A stretch of DNA of 64,000 nucleotides from an uncultured Prevotellaceae bacterium (lineage in GTDB: Bacteria > Bacteroidota > Bacteroidia > Bacteroidales > Bacteroidaceae), in the NCBI GenBank assembly GCA_946404865.1, contig CAMJFC010000005.1, positions 1-64,000 on the forward strand, given 5' to 3'. Shown one piece after another: positions 26,296 to 35,767 of this stretch. Within the stretch, counting starts at the first letter, position 1. Each line of letters begins with the position of its first letter. Made by a program: the position numbers and the translations under genes. The notes beneath the pieces were generated by a model. It was given only the letters and a program-made list of their open reading frames with translations. It had not been told where the DNA came from and searched no databases.

Positions 26296-27705
26296 ATGGG
26301 TGGTTTTTTCGGCTCGATTTCTGTTAAAGATTGCGTCAACGATTTATTTTATGGCACCGACTACAACTCGCACCTCGGTACACGACGGGCCGGGTTGGTT
26401 ACGTTCGACCCCGTCAATGGGTTCAACCGGTCGATTCACAGTCTCGAACGCAATTATTTCCGTTCCAAGTTCGAAGATGAACTGGAGCACTTTTCTGGAA
26501 ATCAAGGACTTGGCGTGATTAGCGACACCGACCCGCAACCCATCATCGTCAATTCACATCTGGGGCGTTATGCCGTGGTCACCGTGGCCAAAATCAATAA
26601 TATTCGTGAGATAGCAGCCAATCTGCTGGCCGAAAGGATGCACTTCAGCGAGTTGTCGGCCAACAACATCAACCAAACGGAGTTGGTGGCTCTGCTCATC
26701 AATATGGGACATAATTTTGTGGAGGGCATCAACAACGTGTATCGAAAGATACAAGGGTCGTGTTCTATGCTGGTACTCACCGAGGACGGTATCATCGCGG
26801 CACGCGACTTCTTGGGGCGCACGCCGATTGTCATCGGACATAAAGACGGAGCATACGCTGCCACCAGCGAGACGGCGGCTTTCCCCAACCTCGGCTATGA
26901 GGTGCTGCGTGATGTGGGACCGGGCGAAATCGTTAAACTGAGGGCCGACGGCATCGAGGTGATGCAGAAACCTTTCAGCAGATGCCAGATCTGCTCGTTC
27001 CTGTGGGTCTATTACGGTTTCCCCGCCAGCGATTACGAGGGCATCAACGTGGAAGCCATGCGAGAGCGCAACGGCGAACTGATGGGGGAGGAAGACCCCA
27101 CCGAGGCCGACTGCGTGTGTGGCGTGCCCGATTCGGGGGTGGGCATGGCTATCGGCTATTCTTTAGGCAGTAAAATACCCTACAAACGGGCGGTACTGAA
27201 ATATACTCCCACATGGCCGCGTAGCTTCACTCCGGGCAACCAGTCAAGGAGAAATCTTGTGGCGAAGATGAAACTCATCCCCAACAGGGCTATACTCAAC
27301 GGGAAAAGAGTGGTGTTCTGTGATGATAGCATCGTACGTGGAACCCAGTTGCGCGACAATGTGCGAATGTTTTTCGACTATGGTGCACGCGAGGTGCATG
27401 CGCGCATCTCTTGTCCGCCATTGGTCTATGGCTGTCCGTTCATCCAGTTTACATCGTCGAAAAGCGACTTGGAACTCATCACCCGTCAGGTAATCAAGGA
27501 TTTTGAGGGCGATGCTTCTAAAAACTTAGAGAAATACTCCACCACCGACTCGCCAGAATACAAGAAGATGGTCGAGGAGATAGGACGGAGATTAGGTCTC
27601 ACCACAGTGAGGTTCGCAAAACTTGAGAAACTTATCGAATCTATCGGTCTGCCCAAAGAGCGTGTCTGTACGCATTGCTTCGACGGCACGTCGTATATGA
27701 AATAA
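26296..27705 (+). CDS. Amidophosphoribosyltransferase-like (PurF paralog) lacking N-terminal catalytic Cys
   Basis: MGGFFGSISVKDC in place of MCGI; GTRRAGL; PRPP motif VVFCDDSIVRGTQLRDNV; C-terminal CTHCFDGTSYM. Confidence 0.88.
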   Translation: MGGFFGSISVKDCVNDLFYGTDYNSHLGTRRAGLVTFDPVNGFNRSIHSLERNYFRSKFEDELEHFSGNQGLGVISDTDPQPIIVNSHLGRYAVVTVAKINNIREIAANLLAERMHFSELSANNINQTELVALLINMGHNFVEGINNVYRKIQGSCSMLVLTEDGIIAARDFLGRTPIVIGHKDGAYAATSETAAFPNLGYEVLRDVGPGEIVKLRADGIEVMQKPFSRCQICSFLWVYYGFPASDYEGINVEAMRERNGELMGEEDPTEADCVCGVPDSGVGMAIGYSLGSKIPYKRAVLKYTPTWPRSFTPGNQSRRNLVAKMKLIPNRAILNGKRVVFCDDSIVRGTQLRDNVRMFFDYGAREVHARISCPPLVYGCPFIQFTSSKSDLELITRQVIKDFEGDASKNLEKYSTTDSPEYKKMVEEIGRRLGLTTVRFAKLEKLIESIGLPKERVCTHCFDGTSYMK

Positions 27706-27723
27706 ATTCAACTTTCGCACACC

Positions 27724-28296
27724 ATGACAACAAAAACGTTCTTGTACGGCATCGCCGGCGTTTGGATGGCCGTCTCGTTGATGGCTTGTGGAAACAAGAC
27801 TTCCAACTCTTCCAATGGTTCCTCTTCATCAGAGAATACACCCTCTGCTCCCACGTCCGTGGAACAGCAGGCCGCTCCTTCTACGGCATCAGCGGATGAT
27901 GCGCCAGATTTCACTCTGACAGACATTCAGGGCAAACCGCTCACGCTTAGTTCATTAAGGGGAAAATATGTGGTGCTTGATTTTTGGGGATCTTGGTGCG
28001 TATGGTGTGTCAAGGGTATGCCGAAGATGAAAGAATACTACAGCAAATACAAAGGGAAATTTGAAATCATTGGTATCGACTGTGGAGATACGGATGGTGA
28101 TTGGCGAAAAGCGGTCAATGACCTTCAACTTCCTTGGTTACATGTCTATTGCCCTGACGGTTCAAAAGTGCTCGAAGACTATGGCATTCAGGGATTCCCC
28201 ACCAAAGTGGTCATCTCTCCCGATGGAAAAGTCGATCATATGGTCATTGGCGAAGATCCCAAATTCTATACCTATTTAGACCAGATTCTCGGTTGA
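27724..28296 (+). CDS. TlpA/ResA-like thioredoxin lipoprotein
   Basis: Lipobox LMACGN; APDFTLTDIQGKPLTLSSLRGKYVVLDFWGSWCVWCVKGMP; GIQGFPTKVVI. Confidence 0.93.
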   Translation: MTTKTFLYGIAGVWMAVSLMACGNKTSNSSNGSSSSENTPSAPTSVEQQAAPSTASADDAPDFTLTDIQGKPLTLSSLRGKYVVLDFWGSWCVWCVKGMPKMKEYYSKYKGKFEIIGIDCGDTDGDWRKAVNDLQLPWLHVYCPDGSKVLEDYGIQGFPTKVVISPDGKVDHMVIGEDPKFYTYLDQILG

Positions 28297-28315
28297 TGAG
28301 GTGTTGAAATCACGT

Positions 28316-28387
28316 CATAATTGTTCGTGTTTCAACGTACATTATTGTCCGTAGTTCAACGTAAGTAATCGTTTGTTGTTCAACGTG
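28316..28387. repeat. Three tandem 24-bp repeats in a convergent intergenic region
   Basis: CATAATTGTTCGTGTTTCAACGTA / CATTATTGTCCGTAGTTCAACGTA / AGTAATCGTTTGTTGTTCAACGTG. Confidence 0.9.
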
Positions 28388-28422
28388 CGAATTGATTGCA
28401 CTATGGGGCATTTGTCTATCGG

Positions 28423-30672
28423 CTACGCATACGAATGCATGCCGCCTAACAGATAGTTGACGCCGAAATAGGTCATCAGGATGCTCAAGAAAGCAAATAT
28501 CATATAAATATGATAGGTCAGCGGGCGCTGCATCGATGCTACTGTGCCGCGGTGCACCGCCACGGCGTATATCATGAAGGTGATGAGCGCCCATGTCTCT
28601 TTCGGGTCCCAACTCCAATACTGTCCCCAACTAATGTTGGCCCAGATGGCTCCGATGAAGATGCCCAAACCGAGTGTGGTCATGGCGGGATAGAGAAACA
28701 GACGACTTAGTACAGATAACGACTCCAACTGACCCTGCATCAATTCAGGGCGGCGGCGGTTGACTAATCGCAAGATGACGGCCATCACTCCACAAAGGAA
28801 GGTGAGCGCCAACAATGCATACGACATCATGATGACTGATACATGGATGCTCAGCAAAGGTGACTGCAACACGGGCATGAGGTGGGCGATCTGCGGGTCC
28901 ATATTGCTGATGTGCGCCACCAACAGGAAAAAACCTGAAAGCAGGAAACCGAAAGTAATCACGATGCGGAACCACCTGCTCGACACCATCGACACCAAAA
29001 GGATGAGCCAGGCCATCAACAGCATCGTCTCATAGCCGTTGCCCATAGGCACCGTGCCGCGGATGATCCATCGCAACACTAAGCAGACTGTTAAGGCTAA
29101 AAATGCCATCAGCATGACAGCCATAAAACACCGCAAGGGCCATTTCCGTTGGTGGCAGCTGGCAGTGTCGTTGCCGGCCTTTGTCAGCCGCCACATGAAA
29201 TATCCCAGCGACAGGAATCCCATTGTCAGACAAACCATGAAGAGAATAGTGGCAAAGGGGATGGCATTGTAGAGCCGTTCGGCTTTGATGCGTGTGTCGG
29301 AAGGCACCGAACGGCCTCCGTTCTGCTGTTGATAGACGAGCATCTTGTCTAAAAAGACGTTCACACGCTCATCGTTTCCTGCCACTACGTCATCGTACAT
29401 CAAGTTGAACACCTGTGTGATATATTTCTTGTGCTCGCCCTCCACGGTGTCGGGGATGGAGTCTGAGGGGGTGTACCAAACGGTGGAGCCTCGCTCGTCG
29501 GTGTAGGGCAGCACACGCAAAGTCAACCCTTGGCGGAGGTCCATGATGAGCTGCAACTGCTCGTCGGCCTTATGCGCCGACTTGTGTAGCCCGTCGTTCG
29601 AGCCATGGCGATACGCATCTATCAACGGACCGAGCTTATAGCCGGTCTGTGGGTCAAAAAACTGATTCAGCGATGCCTTGCCGTCAGTACCCAAAACATG
29701 GTTCAGTTCGCCCCCCTTAACCTTGATGCACGGTTCGGCACTCCACGATTCAGAGTAGAACAGCCACCCGCTGAGCACTTGCTCGGCGGTCAGACCTGCA
29801 TAACTCTTCCGTCCCGTCAGTTTCTTGGTGAAGTCGATGGCATAGGTCTGAAGCGGGCAGATGCGGTCATTGTAGTTGATAAGCAAGCGTCCGAATTTCT
29901 CGGCTGTGGCACGGGGCAGGGTGGGAGGCGTGTCGGCAAAGAGGTTGCCCGTCGCGCCTACAATCATCAGAAGAGCCAAGGCTCCACGCTTGAGCGCAGG
30001 GTGGCGCAGTAACTGGCGGTAGGCTCCCTTGGGGTCGATGAGCATATAAATCAGCGAGAAGAAGAGCAGGGCATAGCCGAGATAGGTCATGGGCGTGCCC
30101 CACGGGTCGCTGTTCACGGACAAGATACTGCCATAACCGTCGTAGTCATAACTGTTTTGGTAGATGCGGAAACCGTGGTACGAGAGGATGGCGTTCATCG
30201 ATACTGTATCACGCCGTACCTCGTCGCCGTCGATGACAGACAAGGCCGAAACATAGTCGGAGGCTGCCATCGTGCCCTCATGGTACTGGACCATGAAGGT
30301 GTCCAACCGCAACTCAAAGGGGAGGTCGGTCATCACCATGTGGCGCGGGTCGTCGGTTTGCACGTATTGGCGTTCGGTTTGTCCTACACGCAGATGCACC
30401 ATGCCTTTGTGAGCTGTCAGGTGGGTGGTTAAGGCACCAGCCAGAATCAGTACAAAAGAGCCGTGCAGCAGCACTACCGGCCAGCGGCGCATACGACGGC
30501 GAACCATCCAGATGATTCCAACGGCGGTGAGCAATGCCCATAATAGCACAAACCACCAAGAGCCATAGATATGGCTCCCGGTGTATTCTGTGCCCTTGTA
30601 TTTTTCTACGATGGTGGCGGAGGCCATGACGATGATGACCGCTACATAGAGAGTGTAAAGGATTTTTCTCAT
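28423..30672 (-). CDS. Cytochrome c biogenesis protein CcsBA (ResB/CcsA fusion)
   Basis: N-terminal ResB-like TM region; PMGNGYETMLLMAWL; WSWDPKETWALITFMIYAVAVH. Confidence 0.92.
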   Translation of the reverse strand: MRKILYTLYVAVIIVMASATIVEKYKGTEYTGSHIYGSWWFVLLWALLTAVGIIWMVRRRMRRWPVVLLHGSFVLILAGALTTHLTAHKGMVHLRVGQTERQYVQTDDPRHMVMTDLPFELRLDTFMVQYHEGTMAASDYVSALSVIDGDEVRRDTVSMNAILSYHGFRIYQNSYDYDGYGSILSVNSDPWGTPMTYLGYALLFFSLIYMLIDPKGAYRQLLRHPALKRGALALLMIVGATGNLFADTPPTLPRATAEKFGRLLINYNDRICPLQTYAIDFTKKLTGRKSYAGLTAEQVLSGWLFYSESWSAEPCIKVKGGELNHVLGTDGKASLNQFFDPQTGYKLGPLIDAYRHGSNDGLHKSAHKADEQLQLIMDLRQGLTLRVLPYTDERGSTVWYTPSDSIPDTVEGEHKKYITQVFNLMYDDVVAGNDERVNVFLDKMLVYQQQNGGRSVPSDTRIKAERLYNAIPFATILFMVCLTMGFLSLGYFMWRLTKAGNDTASCHQRKWPLRCFMAVMLMAFLALTVCLVLRWIIRGTVPMGNGYETMLLMAWLILLVSMVSSRWFRIVITFGFLLSGFFLLVAHISNMDPQIAHLMPVLQSPLLSIHVSVIMMSYALLALTFLCGVMAVILRLVNRRRPELMQGQLESLSVLSRLFLYPAMTTLGLGIFIGAIWANISWGQYWSWDPKETWALITFMIYAVAVHRGTVASMQRPLTYHIYMIFAFLSILMTYFGVNYLLGGMHSYA

Positions 30673-30810
30673 GTCTTGATAACGTAAATAACCGCCCTTT
30701 TATTATCTGCTCATCGGTGTTGCCTGGGAATTCCTATTATAATCTGTACCATCGTCTCTCATGAATTCCTCTTGCCGTAATGGTATAGCCTCACCTGCTG
30801 CAAGTATTTA

Positions 30811-30848
30811 CCCCCTCCTCGGACTCCTTCGGAGGGGGCAGGGGGAGG
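30811..30848. repeat. GC-rich palindromic (REP-like) element
   Basis: CCCCCTCC-TCGGACTCCTTC-GGAGGGGG followed by CAGGGGGAGG. Confidence 0.7.
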
Positions 30849-30852
30849 CTTC

Positions 30853-32580
30853 CTATATCGACCTGATGAACTTCACCACTGCGTCGCGGTCGGCTTTCGG
30901 CAGGTTGTAGAACTTCACCGTGCTGGCGTAAGCGTCTGACTTATCACTGTAGGCATGCCACATGATAGCCTCTATCTCGTTGCGGGCACGACAGTCGTGC
31001 AAGCGGTCCTCGGCACCAGTGTTCACTCCCGACAAACCACGTCCCCACAACGGGGTCGTGCGGCACCATGAACCGTGAATGCCGTTTTTCATGTACAGAC
31101 GATGCTGAAGCATGTCGGTATAGGGGTAGATGACCTGTTTCGGATAAGTAGGAAGACTCAAGTTGTTGGCCAAGATGGGCGATGGTGCCCAATAGTCGTC
31201 ATTGCCCGTCTCCCAACGCGGACGGTGGCACGAGGCGCAACCAATCTGCATGAACACCTCTTTACCTCGTTGCACCTCAGCATCATTCAGGTCGCGGGCG
31301 CGAGGCACGGCCAAACCTCTGTGCCATACCATATACTGCCAGAAATTCTTGTCGGTCATCTCGGGTTTGAAGTTGTGGTAGGCATTGTCAAACAGGTTGG
31401 TCTTCGGATCCAGCAACACCTTCACAGCAGCGGCGATGCCCTCGTCTGTGCCGTCATTATAATAAGGTGAGGTGGGGTCGGCCTTGATTTTGGCTATCAC
31501 ATCGGGGTTCTCCGACATGGCTGTGGCCCAAGCCGTCGTGGTATAGAGGTACGGACGGTCGCTGCGGCTCACATTGGGGATGTTCCATATCGCATTGGCG
31601 CCGGCACCGTCTTGCAACGATGCACGTGTCATGGCGTAAGTGAAGCGCTTGATTTTCTTCGTGCCGTCGGCCAAGGTGTACCATGCGCCTGGAGCCCAGT
31701 CGTTGGCAGCCTTGTCCCAGAAGTTGGGATTTAACTCCACATAGGGGGCTTCGGCCTGATATTGTTTCTTGATGGAATCCTCGGGGATGGCATCGAGCAG
31801 TCCGGTGCCGTACAACCCGATGGTTGATTCCAAACGGAAAGCTAAGTTGGTCGGTTTCGGATTGGTGTTGAACGCGTCGATGTCGATGCTCAACTCGGGA
31901 TAAATCAACTCGTAGGTCTCGCCGTCGGGAAACTGCATGGGCAGTCCGCTCTCCATGGCGGTCACTTTCTCCCAACTCAGATGGATGCCTCGCTCATCTA
32001 CCGGGGGGAGGAAGGGATACACCGCACGGGTTTGGGGCATGCCTGTCACTTCAGAGATATAAGGCCCGTCGTCGCTGTTGGCACCGTCCGCCGGGTGGTA
32101 GATGACCAGCAGATAGCCGTTGCCCATGAAGTCGGCATTATAACTCAGCGTGCGCTTGCCGTGTCCGTAACTGGGGTGGCAGTCGATGCACGAGGTGCGC
32201 ACGTAGGCCGGACCCAGACCGTTGAAGTCGGCGGTACTTGTCACGGTGAAGTCATGCTCAAACAGCAGCTCACCCTTTTTAAACTCATTAAACAGACCGA
32301 CCCTGTTCACCGCCTCGGTCTCTATCTCATAGCTGTGGGCGGTGGTGCTGTTGGTCGTACCCAATTCGCCACCGGGATACCACTCCTCGGCCTTGAATCC
32401 TTTGGTGTCTTTGCCTACATATTTGTAGTCATCCTTACCCGTGGTACTTGCCAACTCATTGTTGTCGGTCTCCGTCTCGTTGCCTTTGTCGTCATCATCT
32501 TGGCAGGCTGACAACGAAAGTGCGGCTAATCCGCATAGTATTAGATACTTGCTTCTTTCGTAAAGGTTTTTTGTTGTCAT
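30853..32580 (-). CDS. Di-heme oxidoreductase family lipoprotein (DUF1111-like)
   Basis: Lipobox LSLSACQ; CIDCH and CASCH heme-binding motifs; SPILANNLSLPTYPKQ...HRLYMKNGIHGSWCRTTPLWGRGLSG. Confidence 0.9.
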   Translation of the reverse strand: MTTKNLYERSKYLILCGLAALSLSACQDDDDKGNETETDNNELASTTGKDDYKYVGKDTKGFKAEEWYPGGELGTTNSTTAHSYEIETEAVNRVGLFNEFKKGELLFEHDFTVTSTADFNGLGPAYVRTSCIDCHPSYGHGKRTLSYNADFMGNGYLLVIYHPADGANSDDGPYISEVTGMPQTRAVYPFLPPVDERGIHLSWEKVTAMESGLPMQFPDGETYELIYPELSIDIDAFNTNPKPTNLAFRLESTIGLYGTGLLDAIPEDSIKKQYQAEAPYVELNPNFWDKAANDWAPGAWYTLADGTKKIKRFTYAMTRASLQDGAGANAIWNIPNVSRSDRPYLYTTTAWATAMSENPDVIAKIKADPTSPYYNDGTDEGIAAAVKVLLDPKTNLFDNAYHNFKPEMTDKNFWQYMVWHRGLAVPRARDLNDAEVQRGKEVFMQIGCASCHRPRWETGNDDYWAPSPILANNLSLPTYPKQVIYPYTDMLQHRLYMKNGIHGSWCRTTPLWGRGLSGVNTGAEDRLHDCRARNEIEAIMWHAYSDKSDAYASTVKFYNLPKADRDAVVKFIRSI

Positions 32581-32641
32581 TTTTGTTCGCTTTATTATCG
32601 GGGATTCTTAATGATTGTGCCAATCCTTATCAACCAAGCAG

Positions 32642-32711
32642 GGACAGGGCTGTGCCCTGTCCGCAATCTATGCCCATTCATAGCAGCCAGGACTGTCCTG
32701 GCCTTGCTATG
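32642..32711. repeat. Two adjacent perfect palindromes (REP-like)
   Basis: GGACAGGGC-TGT-GCCCTGTCC and CATAGCA-GCCAGGAC-T-GTCCTGGC-ct-TGCTATG. Confidence 0.85.
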
Positions 32712-32739
32712 ATGTGGCATCTATCTTGAGTTAAGTCAA

Positions 32740-34083
32740 TTAGTTCTGTAAAATCCAGTCACTGGCCTGCACCAGATAGTTGTTCAATTCGCCGATGGCG
32801 TCCATGGCTTCTTTCACCACAGGGGCACCGGGGGCTTGTACAAAGGCTTTGCCGCTGTTCTGGCATTTGTCGAGTGCAGAAAGTGCAACCGTCAGACGGT
32901 TCTTCAACTCCTTGCCGATATTGGGCGCATAGTCATTCAGATAGTTCATAATCGAGTTGTTGACCTCGCTGTTCAAACGTGCACCGCCATAAAGGGTATA
33001 TTGAATGCTCAGAATGTTGCCCTTGAAATCGGTGTATGAGTTGAAACTGTAGGGCGACTCGATATAGTTAGGGTCATCCTCTTCGGGCGTTCCGTCCTCG
33101 CCGATATGGGTACTGATGCCTCCGCTCGTGGTAGCACGATAGGCCTGACCCATCTTCTGGTCGGCCACCTCGCCGCAGATGTTGGAGCAACCACCGATGA
33201 AAATCTCCTCCAACACTTTGCGCCACGAACTATAGGTGCTTTGTGCTGTGCCGGCCGCCAGCATGTTCTCACCGTAACTCAAACCGTTTTTGGCTACGGT
33301 AGTCTGAAACTCTTCTGCGTTCTGCTGTTTGCAGGCGGTTATGCGTTGGATGTGTGCGGCTGCAGCTTTGCTGCCCATCCACGACACTTCCAATTGGTAG
33401 CACTTGTCGCGCAGGTCGCCGGCGATGGCTGAAGCGAAAATCACCTCTTCCTTGCCGTGAACGTCAAGACCGGTGAAGTTGCTGTCATCTTCCACTGCGT
33501 CGTTGTTAAAGATGGATACATTGCGGTTGCTGCCATTACGGAAGAAGATGAACTCAATGCCGTGGAAACCTAAATTCTCAGGAGTCAGGTTACCTTCGGT
33601 GCGAGCCCAGAAGATACCATCTTCACTGTTCAGCTTGCTGATTTTCGCATTGTCGCCTAAGTCTTTGGCCAGTGTGGGAAGGTCCAGAGGCCATGTGTCG
33701 ATATGCGGGTCGATGTCAAAGTCAGAGGCGGCACCATAGAGGAAAGCTTCGCTCTCTTCCCAGTAGGCACGGGTGAGTTTATAGGTGTTGCAGATGGCAT
33801 CTATCTCACTTTGAGTGACGTTGGTGCCGGCGTTCAACTTGATTCTCAGTCCGTTGATTTGCGTGTAAAGTTTCTCTGCTGCATCGGCCAGATTGGAGTA
33901 GGTGGGGAAAACCACATCGTTCAGATAGGTGTTGACGATGTTTTTCAGCGCCTCTTGTTTCTGGTTTTCGGTTGTTTGTGCATTTCCGTTGTTGTCGTCA
34001 TCATCATCGCCGCAGGCGGTGAAGGTCATTGACAAGGTGCATGCTGCCGCAAAGAGCAGTGCGTACTTAAAAATCTTTCTCAT
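32740..34083 (-). CDS. Imelysin family (M75-like) lipoprotein
   Basis: Lipobox FTACG; TRAYWEESEAFLYGAASDFDIDPHIDTWPLD; GFHGIEFIFF. Confidence 0.88.
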   Translation of the reverse strand: MRKIFKYALLFAAACTLSMTFTACGDDDDDNNGNAQTTENQKQEALKNIVNTYLNDVVFPTYSNLADAAEKLYTQINGLRIKLNAGTNVTQSEIDAICNTYKLTRAYWEESEAFLYGAASDFDIDPHIDTWPLDLPTLAKDLGDNAKISKLNSEDGIFWARTEGNLTPENLGFHGIEFIFFRNGSNRNVSIFNNDAVEDDSNFTGLDVHGKEEVIFASAIAGDLRDKCYQLEVSWMGSKAAAAHIQRITACKQQNAEEFQTTVAKNGLSYGENMLAAGTAQSTYSSWRKVLEEIFIGGCSNICGEVADQKMGQAYRATTSGGISTHIGEDGTPEEDDPNYIESPYSFNSYTDFKGNILSIQYTLYGGARLNSEVNNSIMNYLNDYAPNIGKELKNRLTVALSALDKCQNSGKAFVQAPGAPVVKEAMDAIGELNNYLVQASDWILQN

Positions 34084-34187
34084 TTCTTAATCGTATTATG
34101 TTTTTTTGTTGATAGCATCTATTTAGTCTATACAGTCTATAGTTAATTCTATCTATAGTGTCTATTCAGTCTATAGCATCTATTCTA

Positions 34188-35498
34188 CTATAAAAAGAAT
34201 CCCTCGTAAGCGACGCCGATGTTGATGGCGGGTTCATTGTTGAACTGGCTCTTGAAGATACGCTTGGTGTATTCGCCCTTGATGGCAATCTGTGGCAGTG
34301 GGTAGTAGTTGACACCGAACGTCAGGTTCTGGCGTTTGGTGAAGTCGTATGAAGGTTGGTCGTCATCGTGGATATAGGTGTCATAATACTCATAACGGCC
34401 AAACACATATAATTTCTCGTTGGCTGAGCGCATACGGTAGATTTGCGAAAAGATATCGTAACCGGCTTCGATGCCCACGGCCACGGCGGCCTTGCCCACC
34501 GGCGTTGTATTATAAGGTGAGGCTTTGGGTTGGCGGCTCTTGGCACTGCTCACTTTGACGGCATCGCTCAGTGTGCCGTAGTCGGCTTGTCCGCGCACAA
34601 TCCAGTTGTTACGGTTCAGCGTGAAGTCGAACGAACCAATCCACACATTGCCGGTGACTTTGTCAAACGTCTTTCCCTCGCCCTCCATCAGGTTGGGGTA
34701 GGTGTTGTGCATGGCTCTGCCGAAATAACTGCTCACGGCCATACGCAGGCCGGGTATGCTGTAGTTGTCGATGCGGCCGCTCACACCGTATTTGTTGGCG
34801 GGCTTGAATTCAAAGGCCGATTTCACGCCGTTTTTAGCCCATTTGTCGCGACTGAACATCAATGCGTTCAGACCTGCTGTCAGTTGCAGCTCATAACGCC
34901 AGTCACCATAGCGGCCCCAGATACTGATGCCCGTGTCGTGCCAGGTGCTTGGCATGATGGTGTTCTCTCCCTCAGGACGGTACACCGTGAAGAAGTTAAG
35001 CGGTTCGTGGTGCGCGTTGTTCAATCCCACAGGCACCACGATGTGTCCGATGCGAAGGTTGGCAGCACGGGAGAAACTCTTTTGAAGCCACAGCTGCTCC
35101 AGTTCCACCTCGCCGCCTTTCTCGGTCTCCTGTTCATATTCGCCACCTTCTTCGTTCTCAATCTCAATGGCACTGCCCGTACCGGTATGCTCAAATTCTA
35201 TCTCCATGCCCAAGGTCCAACCCTTACCAAAGTCATAACCTAAATAGATGACGGCATGGGGAATGTCGAAACGACCGTTGCTCGGGTCGTTCTTGTATAG
35301 CGTCGGGTTGCTGTACCTATAATAATGGTCGCTGTAGAAATGGCGCGAATAGGCCACTTCGCCATATCCGCCGATGCTCAGCCGGTTACCTTTCGCATGT
35401 TGCATCACGCTGTCGCCGGCATTCACCTGTGCCATAGCCACTTGTGCAAACAGAATGGCGATGATGCCCAACAACATTCTCATTTTTCTTCTTTTCAT
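34188..35498 (-). CDS. Outer-membrane porin-like beta-barrel protein
   Basis: Signal peptide; RLSIGGYGEVAYSRHFYSD; alternating beta-strand pattern; terminal INIGVAYEGFFL. Confidence 0.78.
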   Translation of the reverse strand: MKRRKMRMLLGIIAILFAQVAMAQVNAGDSVMQHAKGNRLSIGGYGEVAYSRHFYSDHYYRYSNPTLYKNDPSNGRFDIPHAVIYLGYDFGKGWTLGMEIEFEHTGTGSAIEIENEEGGEYEQETEKGGEVELEQLWLQKSFSRAANLRIGHIVVPVGLNNAHHEPLNFFTVYRPEGENTIMPSTWHDTGISIWGRYGDWRYELQLTAGLNALMFSRDKWAKNGVKSAFEFKPANKYGVSGRIDNYSIPGLRMAVSSYFGRAMHNTYPNLMEGEGKTFDKVTGNVWIGSFDFTLNRNNWIVRGQADYGTLSDAVKVSSAKSRQPKASPYNTTPVGKAAVAVGIEAGYDIFSQIYRMRSANEKLYVFGRYEYYDTYIHDDDQPSYDFTKRQNLTFGVNYYPLPQIAIKGEYTKRIFKSQFNNEPAINIGVAYEGFFL

Positions 35499-35694
35499 CT
35501 TTGTTGCTTCAATAATTCAGGTGCAAAGTTACGCCGCCTTCCTTTTTTGTGCAATACTTAAAAATAGTGAAATAATATCGTTTTATCGGTTAATAATCAC
35601 GCTTAATGATGATTGGAATCCCTTTAAAAAGGGTTAATCAGGGCCATCGTAAATGGTGATGTCATCGGTCCTGAAAATTACCTATTTATGATGA

Positions 35695-35725
35695 TTGCGA
35701 GTTACAAAAAAACTCCGTATCTTTG
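35695..35725 (+). promoter_or_regulatory. Bacteroidetes-type promoter
   Basis: TTG-N20-TATCTTTG upstream of 35768. Confidence 0.6.
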
Positions 35726-35767
35726 CAAAAAATTAAGATAGTCTATCGGATACATGTCATAACGGCT

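Noticed and set aside
28310-28630. 106-aa minus-strand ORF ending in VEQQTITYVELRTIMYVETRTIMT
   Set aside because: Overlaps ccsBA in another frame; the octapeptide pattern only reflects the 24-bp DNA repeat.
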